A DNA stretch of 14,449 bases, taken from Paracoccaceae bacterium (GTDB lineage Bacteria > Pseudomonadota > Alphaproteobacteria > Rhodobacterales > Rhodobacteraceae). The stretch covers positions 1 to 14,449 of the forward strand of contig PXDM01000114.1 of the NCBI GenBank assembly GCA_003565055.1. The letters run 5' to 3'. Shown here piece by piece: positions 8,381-14,449 of this stretch (positions are counted from its first letter, which is position 1; each line of letters begins with the position of its first letter). The notes beneath the pieces are model-generated. The model was given only the letters and a program-made list of their open reading frames with translations, did not search any database and had not been told where the DNA came from. The translations under genes and the position numbers were made by a program.

Positions 8381-8427
8381 ACACCGACCTTCGACAACAC
8401 GCGCGAACAGGAAACGAAGGCCGGTGT
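8381..8427 (-). other. Stem-loop, structured leader or possible small RNA
   Basis: Arms 8381-8393 and 8415-8427 form a 13-bp inverted repeat around a 21-base loop. Transcribed from the minus strand, the arms ACACCGGCCTTCG and CGAAGGTCGGTGT pair throughout, with a single G-U wobble; transcribed from the plus strand the same position is an A-C mismatch. Three more G-C pairs can form below a 2x2 internal loop (GGG/CCC). No U-run follows, so it is not an intrinsic terminator. It lies between the two FnrL boxes upstream of ccoG, in a leader that exists only if transcription starts near the distal box. Confidence 0.5.
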
Positions 8428-8477
8428 GGCCCACTCGGGAGCCACGCATATCTTGCGCTTGTTACATGCACCGCGCC

Positions 8478-8491
8478 TTGACGCAGATCAA
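8478..8491 (-). promoter_or_regulatory. FnrL/FNR box, distal, upstream of ccoG
   Basis: The minus strand reads TTGAT-CTGC-GTCAA, the same half-site pair as the proximal box 169 bases away (centre to centre). A weak -10-like GATATG lies at 8452-8447, about 35 bases from the box centre. The box could drive a second, longer ccoG transcript or a separate short RNA, or help the proximal site from a distance. The match to consensus is direct; the role is inferred. Confidence 0.7.
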
Positions 8492-8571
8492 ACCCCAAAG
8501 GCTGCGACATTCAGTCCCGCCCGTCGGGTCCGCGCTCTGCATGCATGGTTCCGGAGCAGGGACAGCCCATG

Positions 8572-8599
8572 AAAAACCGGCCCCGCGAAGGGGGCCGGT
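8572..8599 (-). terminator. Rho-independent terminator of ccoNOQP
   Basis: On the minus strand a perfect 9-bp GC-rich stem (ACCGGCCCC / GGGGCCGGT, loop CTTCGC) is followed directly by a run of T. It begins about 22 bases after the ccoP stop codon. It separates the oxidase operon from the ccoGHIS assembly operon. Confidence 0.92.
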
Positions 8600-8621
8600 C
8601 AAAGCTTTTCAAAGGCTTGTT

Positions 8622-9545
8622 TTACTGCCCGCCACCAAGCTGGTGAACATAGGCCGCAACCGCCCGGATCTCGGCGTCACGCAGGCGCGACGAAAAGCCC
8701 GGCATCACACCAAAACGCGAATAGTAGATTGTCTCGCGAATAGCCTCCGGCGTGCCGCCATAGAGCCAGACCTGATTGTTCAGCGCAGGTGCCCCGATGA
8801 AATAGTCACCGCTGCCGTCATCCATATGGCACGACGCACAGTTCAGCTCATAAAGCTCCTGCCCGGCTGCGGCCAACTGGCTGTCATGGTCCGAGTTCGA
8901 GAGCGACAGGACGTAATTCACGACCTGATCAATCTCGTCATTGTCCAGCAACCCATCCTGGCCAAAGGCCGGCATTTCGGACCAGCGCGCATCTTGGTAA
9001 TCCTCGTTGCGGATGCCATAGAGCACAGTCTGATGAATATCCTCCATCGTGCCGCCCCAGAGCCAGTCGTCATTGAGCAGATTCGGGAAGCCCGACGCCT
9101 GCACGCCTGCGCCCCCCGTGCCGTGACATTGCGAACATTGCGCGCGGAAGACCGAGCCGCCAGCATTGATCGCGAAGCGATGCAGCTCATCATTGGCGCG
9201 GATCTCGTCGAGATCGGTCTCAACAAGCTGCGCGAAGAACTGCTCGTTGCGTGCCTCGAATTCCTCGATTTCGGCAACCACATTGGCGCGGGACGAATAG
9301 CCGAGCATCCCCGACGTCGCCTGCTGGATGCCCGGCCAGGCGGGCATGGCGATCCAGTAGCCTACGGACCAGATCACCGTGATGATGAAGATCCAAACCC
9401 ACCAGCGCGGCATGGGATTGTCGTATTCTTCGATCCCGTCCCAGCTATGGCCTGTGGTCGGCGGGTCCTGCTTCAACTTGACTGCCGGATCGGGATATTG
9501 CCGCGATGCGGGCGTGACCTTGTTGTCAGAATTGTCGTCAGCCAT
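8622..9545 (-). CDS. ccoP: Cbb3 cytochrome c oxidase subunit III, diheme CcoP
   Basis: CcoP is the membrane-anchored diheme cytochrome c that passes electrons from soluble or membrane cytochromes to CcoO. The 307-residue protein has a cytoplasmic N-terminal segment ending in YDNPMPRWW, the usual family sequence. A membrane helix (about 48-66) and two cytochrome c domains follow. Heme motifs are CSQCH (137-141) and CASCH (236-240), with likely Met ligands M191 (EMPAFG) and M281 (VMPGF). ATG at 9545 overlaps the ccoQ stop by one base (TGATG). It is the last gene of ccoNOQP and is followed by the terminator at 8572-8599. Confidence 0.97.
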   Translation of the reverse strand: MADDNSDNKVTPASRQYPDPAVKLKQDPPTTGHSWDGIEEYDNPMPRWWVWIFIITVIWSVGYWIAMPAWPGIQQATSGMLGYSSRANVVAEIEEFEARNEQFFAQLVETDLDEIRANDELHRFAINAGGSVFRAQCSQCHGTGGAGVQASGFPNLLNDDWLWGGTMEDIHQTVLYGIRNEDYQDARWSEMPAFGQDGLLDNDEIDQVVNYVLSLSNSDHDSQLAAAGQELYELNCASCHMDDGSGDYFIGAPALNNQVWLYGGTPEAIRETIYYSRFGVMPGFSSRLRDAEIRAVAAYVHQLGGGQ

Positions 9546-9763
9546 CAGCGGGCCTCTTTCGCTTCATCGTGACGCCCCGTGCGGGGGGCACTGTCATCCC
9601 CCGCAGGCTTGTCATCATTACGGAAAATCATGTTCGCTGTCTCATCGTGAACCTTGTTCGCACCGGGGCGCAGGATGTAGATGAACACCCCGATGAAGAA
9701 CAGGAACATGAACAACAGATGCCAGCTATCGGCGAAAGCGCGCAGCCAGGTATAGGTTTCCAT
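9545..9763 (-). CDS. ccoQ: Cbb3 oxidase small subunit CcoQ (FixQ)
   Basis: This 72-residue protein has one membrane helix (about 14-31, WHLLFMFLFFIGVFIYIL). The typical CcoQ motif RPGANKVHDE follows, then a hydrophilic charged tail. CcoQ stabilises association of CcoP with the CcoNO core and in Rhodobacter sphaeroides has been linked to protection of the oxidase and to redox signalling. The gene lies 11 bases after ccoO and overlaps ccoP by one base. Size and context are normal. Confidence 0.94.
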   Translation of the reverse strand: METYTWLRAFADSWHLLFMFLFFIGVFIYILRPGANKVHDETANMIFRNDDKPAGDDSAPRTGRHDEAKEAR

Positions 9764-9774
9764 GACCGCCCCCT

Positions 9775-10503
9775 TTACCGGCTCGCCGAGGGCACGAAGG
9801 TCTCGAAATCAACCAATGTGCCGAGCATCTGCATATAGGCGATGATCGCATCCATCTCGGTCAGTTCGGGCTGGCCGTCGAAGTTACGCTGCTGCGCGCC
9901 GGGATAGCGGTCGGCGACAGGATCACCGAATTCATCCGCCTGTGCAAAGAAGTCGCTGACCGCGTTCTCCATCATCTCATCCGTGTAGGGATGGCCCAGC
10001 ATGCGATAGATCCGCATGATGTCGCGCACATGTTCCGCATCATCGCGGGTCAGCACGCGGTTCATCATGAACCCATAGGATGGCATGATCGATTCCGGCA
10101 CCACCGCGCGCGGCTCGATCATGTGCTGCACATGCCAGTCGTCACTGTAGCGCCCACCCAGACGGGCCAGATCCGGCCCGGTCCGCTTGGAGCCCCACTG
10201 GAACGGATGGTCATACATCGACTCGGCTGCGAGCGAGTAATGACCGTAACGTTCCACCTCGTCGCGCATCGGGCGGATCATCTGGCTGTGACAGACGTAA
10301 CACCCTTCGCGCACGTAGATTTCGCGGCCCGCGATCTCCAGCGGGGAATAGGGGCGCATGCCTTCGACTTCCTCGATCGTATTGTCGAGATAGAAGAGCG
10401 GCACGATCTGCACGATGCCCCCGATGGTGACGACCAGAAACGACAGCACCAGCAGCAGCGTGGCATGCGTCTCGATTTTCTTGTGATGGTCAAGAATACC
10501 CAT
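9775..10503 (-). CDS. ccoO: Cbb3 cytochrome c oxidase subunit II, monoheme CcoO
   Basis: CcoO is the monoheme cytochrome c subunit that feeds electrons to the heme-copper site of CcoN. The 242-residue protein has an N-terminal membrane helix (about 15-38). A single CYVCH heme motif (68-72) sits in the family stretch EGCYVCHSQMIRPM, followed by WGSKRTGPDLARLGGRYSD. A likely Met ligand lies in SIMPSYGFM. The gene starts 14 bases after the ccoN stop, with GCAGGA before the ATG acting as ribosome site. Confidence 0.97.
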   Translation of the reverse strand: MGILDHHKKIETHATLLLVLSFLVVTIGGIVQIVPLFYLDNTIEEVEGMRPYSPLEIAGREIYVREGCYVCHSQMIRPMRDEVERYGHYSLAAESMYDHPFQWGSKRTGPDLARLGGRYSDDWHVQHMIEPRAVVPESIMPSYGFMMNRVLTRDDAEHVRDIMRIYRMLGHPYTDEMMENAVSDFFAQADEFGDPVADRYPGAQQRNFDGQPELTEMDAIIAYMQMLGTLVDFETFVPSASR

Positions 10504-10517
10504 TGTCCTGCCCTTTC

Positions 10518-12125
10518 TTATTCAGCAGGGACCGCACGACCAGCCGCCGCGCGCTCGCGCTCGGGGCTGTTTGTGACAGTCATCCACAGGTTGTAGCACA
10601 TGATGATTGCCCCCACGAGGAACATCGTCCCGCCCAGGCCACGCACCACATACATCGGGAATTTCGCGGCCACCGTGTCAGCGAAGGAATTCACGAGGAA
10701 GCCTTGCGCATCCACTTCACGCCACATCAGACCTTCCATGATGCCCGTGACCCACATCGATGCGGCGTAGAGCACGATCCCGATGGTCGCGAGCCAGAAA
10801 TGCCAGCTGACCAGCCGCAGGCTGTAAAGCCCCTGACGCTGCCAGAGTTTCGGCACCAGATAATAGAGCATCCCGAAGGTGATCATCCCGTTCCAGCCAA
10901 GTGCTGCCGAATGGACGTGACCAATGGTCCAGTCCGTGTAATGCGACAACGAGTTGACGGTCTTGATCGACATCATCGGCCCCTCGAAGGTCGCCATGCC
11001 GTAAAAACCGACCGAGACCACCATCATGCGGATCACCGGGTCGGTGCGCAGCTTGTCCCATGCACCCGAAAGCGTCATCAGACCGTTGATCATGCCGCCC
11101 CAGCTTGGCATCCAGAGCATGATCGAGAAGGTCATGCCCAGCGTCTGCGCCCAGTCGGGCAGCGCTGTGTAATGCAGATGGTGCGGACCCGCCCAGATAT
11201 AGAGGAAGATCAGCGCCCAGAAATGCATGATCGACAGTTTGTAGCTGTAGACCGGACGTTCCGCCTGCTTGGGAATGAAGTAATACATCATGCCCAGGAA
11301 CCCGGCGGTCAGGAAGAAGCCCACTGCGTTATGGCCGTACCACCACTGGATCATGGCCGATTGCACGCCTGACCAGACCGGGATCGACTTGGAGCCGAAG
11401 ACCGAGACGGGGATGGCCAGATTGTTGACCAGATGCAGCATCGCCACTGTGATGATGAAGGCCATGTAGAACCAGTTGGCCACATAGATATGCGGCTCGC
11501 GGCGCTTGATCAGCGTGCCCATGAAGACCAGAAGGAACGCCACCCAGACGATGGTCAGCCACAGGTCGGTCAGCCATTCGGGCTCGGCATATTCATTGCC
11601 TTGGGTCGAGCCCAGCACATAGCCGGTCGCGGCCATGACGATGAAGATCTGATAGCCCCAGAACACGAACCATGCGAGCCCCCCGCCCCAGAGCCGCGCC
11701 GCCGAGGTGCGCTGGACCACGTAAAACGCCGATGCGATCAGCGCATTGCCCCCGAAGGCGAAAATCACCGCAGAGGTATGCAGGGGACGCAGACGCCCGA
11801 AATTCAAGTAGCCCTCGGCCCAGACGAAATTCAGCTCCGGCCAGGCCAACTGAAACGCGATCACCACGCCCACCAGAAAGCCCACAACGCCCCAGAACGC
11901 GGTCGCGATGACCCCGTAACGGATCGGGCCGTCCATGTATTCATTCTGATTGGCAACAGGAACCGGCTCTCCGATTCGACGAATGGTCCAGATGAATGTG
12001 ATCGCCGCGGCAGTGATGATCACAAGCATATGGACCAGATATGGCAAATCGCGCGCCATGCTGGCTGCAATTGCGGCTGTCACCACAATCACTCCCAACA
12101 CCGCCAGCTTGATGTAGTCCCACAT
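10518..12125 (-). CDS. ccoN: Cbb3 cytochrome c oxidase subunit I, CcoN
   Basis: CcoN is the catalytic heme-copper subunit, reducing O2 to water with high affinity and pumping protons across the inner membrane. The 535-residue protein is almost all membrane helices. The expected ligands are present: H116 (low-spin heme b), H265 (YGHN, CuB), H315 and H316 (GPHHLHYT, CuB), H403 (high-spin heme b3) and H405 (low-spin heme b). Y309 takes the place of the cross-linked tyrosine; its 6-residue distance to H315 equals that known from Pseudomonas stutzeri. An extra N-terminal helix is normal for alphaproteobacteria. ATG 12125 is preceded by AGGGGA. It is the first gene of ccoNOQP, divergent from usp. 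Confidence 0.98.
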   Translation of the reverse strand: MWDYIKLAVLGVIVVTAAIAASMARDLPYLVHMLVIITAAAITFIWTIRRIGEPVPVANQNEYMDGPIRYGVIATAFWGVVGFLVGVVIAFQLAWPELNFVWAEGYLNFGRLRPLHTSAVIFAFGGNALIASAFYVVQRTSAARLWGGGLAWFVFWGYQIFIVMAATGYVLGSTQGNEYAEPEWLTDLWLTIVWVAFLLVFMGTLIKRREPHIYVANWFYMAFIITVAMLHLVNNLAIPVSVFGSKSIPVWSGVQSAMIQWWYGHNAVGFFLTAGFLGMMYYFIPKQAERPVYSYKLSIMHFWALIFLYIWAGPHHLHYTALPDWAQTLGMTFSIMLWMPSWGGMINGLMTLSGAWDKLRTDPVIRMMVVSVGFYGMATFEGPMMSIKTVNSLSHYTDWTIGHVHSAALGWNGMITFGMLYYLVPKLWQRQGLYSLRLVSWHFWLATIGIVLYAASMWVTGIMEGLMWREVDAQGFLVNSFADTVAAKFPMYVVRGLGGTMFLVGAIIMCYNLWMTVTNSPERERAAAGRAVPAE

Positions 12126-12220
12126 AATCTGTGTCCCCTTTTATCGATCTGCTGCGGGTCTTATCAGCGGCAGACACTGTTTTGGATGATGCGTTTTGTC
12201 ACGGCTCCCCAAAAGTGACT

Positions 12221-12234
12221 TTGATTCATGTCAA
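12221..12234. promoter_or_regulatory. FnrL/FNR box between ccoN and usp
   Basis: TTGAT-TCAT-GTCAA lies almost midway in the divergent gap, 94-95 bases from either start codon. FnrL activation of ccoN through such a box is established in Rhodobacter sphaeroides. Here the box could serve both genes. Weak -10-like hexamers occur on each side: CATCAT on minus (12191-12186) and GATCAT on plus (12261-12266). Neither sits at exactly the class II distance. The box is clear; the promoter positions are not. Confidence 0.88.
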
Positions 12235-12328
12235 TTTCTTTGCGCAAATCACTTGCGCCAGATCATCGCGCGCGCCTTGCCAGCGCGTCATCCTTGACCC
12301 CGAAACGACAACCCTTGGGGAGACGGAC

Positions 12329-13168
12329 ATGGCGTATAAATCGATCTGCATCTTCATCACGGCGCAGGATCAGGTCGGACCGCTTCTGGCCACGGCACAG
12401 AGCCTTGCGACCCGCTTCCGGGCGCATCTCGAAATCTGCTGTCTGGGCATCGACACGACGCAGAGCGTGGGCTTTTATGCGGGTGCTCCGGCGGTGATCT
12501 ATCAGAGCGCGCTGGATGAGGCTCAGGCGCGCGCCGATGCGCTGGTCGAGACAGTGCGCGAAGCGCTCCGCCCTGCGAGCTTGCGCTGGAGCACGGACAA
12601 GGCCGTGCTCACGATGGGTGGCCTGGCCGCCTATGTGGGGCTCAAGGCACGGTTTTCCGATCTGGTCGTCATGCCGCGCCCCTATGGCGACGGGACCTCG
12701 CCGCAGGATGAGATCATCACCGAAGCGGTGCTCTTCGAGGGCAACTGCCCGGTGCTGATCCCACCCAAGCTCGGCGCGCCCCTGCCCGAGTTCGGCAAGA
12801 TCGTTCTGGCGTGGAACCAGAGCGATGAGGCGATGGCCGCCGCCCGCGCCGCGCTGCCGCTTCTGGTCGAGGCCGATCTGGTGAACCTGCTGGTCGTCGA
12901 CCCGCCAAGCCACGGGCTGGAACGCTCCGACCCCGGCGGCCTGCTCGCGCAGCTTCTGGTGCGCCATGGCTGCAAGGTCGATATTTCCGTCGTCGCGAAA
13001 ACCCTGCCCCGCATCAGTGACATCCTGCGCCGTCACGCAACGGAACAGGCGGCGGATCTGCTGGTCATCGGGGCCTATAGCCATTCACGGCTGCGCCAGG
13101 CGATTCTCGGGGGCACGACGCGCAATCTTCTCGAAGACATGGACACAGCGGTGTTTCTGGCGCGCTGA
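12329..13168 (+). CDS. Tandem-domain universal stress protein (UspA family)
   Basis: This 279-residue cytoplasmic protein consists of two Usp domains (about 1-146 and 155-279). The first ends in FEGNCPVLIPP and the second in the nucleotide-loop-like VIGAYSHSRLRQAILGG (247-262) and DTAVFLAR. The second glycine of the usual ATP motif G-x2-G-x9-G is a serine (S251), so ATP binding is uncertain. ATG 12329 was chosen because GGGGAGA lies just before it; the frame stays open 198 bases upstream but that part covers the FnrL box. A Usp gene next to ccoNOQP (orf277) is known from Rhodobacter capsulatus. It is convergent with fnrL, 7 bases apart. Low-oxygen induction through the shared box is likely. 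Confidence 0.9.
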   Translation: MAYKSICIFITAQDQVGPLLATAQSLATRFRAHLEICCLGIDTTQSVGFYAGAPAVIYQSALDEAQARADALVETVREALRPASLRWSTDKAVLTMGGLAAYVGLKARFSDLVVMPRPYGDGTSPQDEIITEAVLFEGNCPVLIPPKLGAPLPEFGKIVLAWNQSDEAMAAARAALPLLVEADLVNLLVVDPPSHGLERSDPGGLLAQLLVRHGCKVDISVVAKTLPRISDILRRHATEQAADLLVIGAYSHSRLRQAILGGTTRNLLEDMDTAVFLAR

Positions 13169-13175
13169 TCCCGCG

Positions 13176-13928
13176 TCAGACCAGAAAACCACCATCCGAA
13201 TCGTCGCCGGTTTCTTCCAGCAAGAGGTCGAAATCAGGGATAACCACCTGACGCTTGCCCTCGGTCAGAATCAGCCCTTCCTTGCGCAGGGCTGACATCT
13301 GGCGACTGACAGTCTCCAGCGTCAGGCCGAGATATTCCGACATCGCCTCACGCGTCAGCGGCAGATCGAAACGCAGCGCGCCATCCGCACCGCTGAGTTG
13401 CAACGACGCGTCGCGCCGGGCGATGATGCAGATCAGGCTCGCGATCTTCTCGCGCGCGGTCTTACGGCCCAGAAGCAGCATCCATTCGCGCGCCGCATCC
13501 AATTCGTCGAGCGTCATCTCGAGCAGGCGCTGGCCAATATGCGGGGTGCGCAACATGATGTCTTCAAACGGTTTCTTGCGAAAACAGCACATGACCAGAT
13601 CGGTCGCCGCTGTCACGTCATAGGCCGAGGTCTCGCGCCCCGGACGCCCTGCGAAATCGGAGGGCAACAACAGCCCCACCATCTGCCGCCGCCCGTCTTC
13701 CATGGTCTGGCTCAGCGTTGCGATCCCGGTCACGACAGAGGCCACGAAATCCATCTTGTCGCCCGCCCAGACGACAGTCTGCCCAGCCTCGAAGCTGCGG
13801 TAATATTTGATCTGCTCCAAGGCATCCAGCTCGTCGCTTTCGCAGCGGGCGCAAACAGCTCTGTGACGGATCGGACAATCGCTGCATTCCTGCGAATACG
13901 GCTGTAGCTTGGGCGAAGTTCTGGTCAT
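13176..13928 (-). CDS. fnrL: Oxygen-sensing transcription regulator FnrL (CRP/FNR family)
   Basis: FnrL carries an oxygen-labile [4Fe-4S] cluster; the anaerobic dimer binds TTGAT-N4-ATCAA boxes. The 250-residue protein shows N-terminal cysteines C15, C18, C26 and C29 (CSDCPIRHRAVCARC) and central C114/C115, which together can supply the four ligands. The cyclic-nucleotide-like beta barrel spans about 40-130, then the dimer helix. A helix-turn-helix (about 196-218) has the recognition sequence LETVSRQ. The E-x-x-S-R pattern predicts the FNR-type half-site TTGAT, matching the four boxes in this window. No clear ribosome site precedes ATG 13928; an FnrL box occupies that position. It is divergent from hemN, with 53 bases between starts. 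Confidence 0.96.
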   Translation of the reverse strand: MTRTSPKLQPYSQECSDCPIRHRAVCARCESDELDALEQIKYYRSFEAGQTVVWAGDKMDFVASVVTGIATLSQTMEDGRRQMVGLLLPSDFAGRPGRETSAYDVTAATDLVMCCFRKKPFEDIMLRTPHIGQRLLEMTLDELDAAREWMLLLGRKTAREKIASLICIIARRDASLQLSGADGALRFDLPLTREAMSEYLGLTLETVSRQMSALRKEGLILTEGKRQVVIPDFDLLLEETGDDSDGGFLV

Positions 13929-13933
13929 GGTGT

Positions 13934-13947
13934 TTGATCTGCATCAA
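13934..13947. promoter_or_regulatory. FnrL/FNR box between fnrL and hemN
   Basis: TTGAT-CTGC-ATCAA is a perfect FNR consensus, the best in the window. It ends five bases before the fnrL start codon, so bound FnrL would sit on the likely fnrL transcription start, which suggests negative autoregulation. Its centre is 41.5 bases before the A of the hemN ATG. Activation of hemN by FnrL is known in Rhodobacter, and the same box may do both jobs. Confidence 0.92.
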
Positions 13948-13950
13948 GGC

Positions 13951-13966
13951 GTATACATGGGTATAC
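13951..13966. repeat. Paired palindromes in the fnrL-hemN promoter region
   Basis: GTATACATGGGTATAC contains two identical self-complementary hexamers, spaced 10 bases start to start. The second extends to the perfect 10-base palindrome GGGTATACCC (13959-13968). Each also contains TATAC, a plausible -10 core on either strand. The structure could be a regulator site, overlapping promoters, or both. Confidence 0.5.
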
Positions 13967-13981
13967 CCCCAAGGTAACCAC

Positions 13982-14449
13982 ATGACGCATGTAAAGCAAC
14001 TTTCGGACTTGGGTTTATTCAACGCGCGCGTGCCGCGCTATACGAGTTACCCGACCGCCCCGCATTTCTCTGCCGATCTGCCGCGTGACGCTCTGGCGCA
14101 TTGGGTGGAACAGATACCAGCGGGAAGCGCAATCTCGCTTTACCTGCATGTGCCGTTCTGCCGCAGGCTCTGCTGGTTCTGCGCCTGTCGTACGCAAGGC
14201 ACGATCAGCGATGCGCCCGTGCTCGCCTATGTCGAAGCGCTCAAGGCCGAGCTTGATTTGCTACGCAAATACCTGCCGCAAGGGGTGCAACTCGCGCGGC
14301 TGCACTGGGGCGGCGGCACGCCCACGCTGATGACGCCCGACCTGATCGAGGATCTGGGGGCAGCGATTCGCGCCGCCGTGCCCTTCGGCGAAGACCACGA
14401 GTTCTCGGTGGAGATCGACCCCAACGAGGTCGACGAGGCGCGGCTCGAC
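13982..14449 (+). CDS. hemN: Oxygen-independent coproporphyrinogen III dehydrogenase HemN (partial)
   Basis: The first 156 residues are present; the gene runs off the window. HemN is a cytoplasmic radical-SAM enzyme that decarboxylates coproporphyrinogen III to protoporphyrinogen IX without oxygen. The cluster motif CRRLCWFCAC (C60, C64, C67 with the extra C69) follows YLHVPF (Y54), matching E. coli HemN's CX3CX2CXC. A SAM-binding HWGGGTPTLM and SVEIDPNEV follow. The N-terminal VPRYTSYPTAPHFS is the family start. ATG 13982 has AAGG seven bases upstream. Context (divergent from fnrL, box between them) predicts induction at low oxygen, supplying heme for cbb3 oxidase and other anaerobic needs. 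Some Rhodobacter carry a second copy (hemZ), so the symbol could vary. Confidence 0.93.
   Translation, partial: MTHVKQLSDLGLFNARVPRYTSYPTAPHFSADLPRDALAHWVEQIPAGSAISLYLHVPFCRRLCWFCACRTQGTISDAPVLAYVEALKAELDLLRKYLPQGVQLARLHWGGGTPTLMTPDLIEDLGAAIRAAVPFGEDHEFSVEIDPNEVDEARLD

Larger units (their letters stand above)
8253..8621 (-). promoter_or_regulatory. 369-base intergenic region, ccoP to ccoG
   Basis: This is the longest gene-free stretch in the window. Read on the minus strand it holds, in order: the ccoNOQP terminator, a distal FnrL box, a strong stem-loop, a pyrimidine-rich run (8358-8371), a proximal FnrL box, a possible -10 TGAAAT (8289-8284), and the ccoG ribosome site. Open frames on either strand here are short or overlap known genes and lack ribosome sites. 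I see no protein gene. Confidence 0.7.

Noticed and set aside
8273..8449. A 58-codon minus-strand open frame in the ccoP-ccoG gap, possible leader peptide
   Set aside because: It has no ribosome site, its composition is unlike a real protein, and it contains the stem-loop and the proximal FnrL box. The DNA is better explained as regulatory.
8569..8649. A 26-codon plus-strand frame near 8569
   Set aside because: It is made of the terminator hairpin and the ccoP 3' end on the wrong strand.
8424..9572. A 382-codon plus-strand open frame opposite ccoP, starting in the intergenic region
   Set aside because: It runs antisense through the whole of ccoP, including across the ccoNOQP terminator hairpin, and has no ribosome site or family match.
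12141..12175. Weak hairpin in the ccoN leader (CTGCTG with CGGCAG)
   Set aside because: It is only six pairs with a wobble on the plus strand and is poorer on the minus strand, the one transcribed for ccoN.
12131..12328. Upstream extension of the usp reading frame
   Set aside because: It covers the FnrL box and promoter region. The ATG at 12329 has a good ribosome site and gives the normal Usp N-terminus.

Overview
The window is a high-GC stretch of an alphaproteobacterial chromosome. Gene order and protein style (plant-type GshA, CcoG/RdxB, FnrL with an E-x-x-S-R recognition helix, HemN beside fnrL) point to Rhodobacterales, the Rhodobacter/Roseobacter group. I cannot name the species.

The left third (1-3993, plus strand) is housekeeping. 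It holds the 3' end of a GNAT acetyltransferase, a kinase-fold phosphotransferase overlapping it by 4 bases, a small two-helix membrane protein overlapping that by 10 bases, then gshA (glutamate-cysteine ligase) and an LpxL/HtrB-type acyltransferase.

The middle (3981-12125, minus strand) is a complete cbb3-type cytochrome c oxidase locus. ccoNOQP encodes the oxidase subunits and is closed by an intrinsic terminator at 8572-8599. After a 369-base intergenic region, ccoGHIS encodes the assembly set: a membrane ferredoxin-like Cu reductase, a membrane chaperone, a Cu P-type ATPase and the small CcoS. CcoS is only 59 residues. Genes within each operon are tightly coupled by TGATG or ATGA overlaps or short gaps.

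The right end (12221-14449) is the oxygen-response part. A tandem universal stress protein gene is divergent from ccoN. fnrL (Fe-S oxygen sensor) follows on the minus strand, and hemN (oxygen-independent coproporphyrinogen III dehydrogenase, cut by the window edge) is divergent from fnrL.

The parts read as one circuit. FnrL would sense low oxygen and act through four TTGAT/C-N4-A/GTCAA boxes: one between ccoN and usp, two in front of ccoG, and one between fnrL and hemN. The outputs are a high-affinity oxidase, its copper and heme assembly factors, and anaerobic heme synthesis. I see no mobile element, CRISPR array, tRNA or rRNA, and no wholly new system. The least explained element is a 13-bp stem-loop between the two FnrL boxes upstream of ccoG. 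Its single non-Watson-Crick pair is G-U only on the minus strand, which suggests a structured leader or small RNA.
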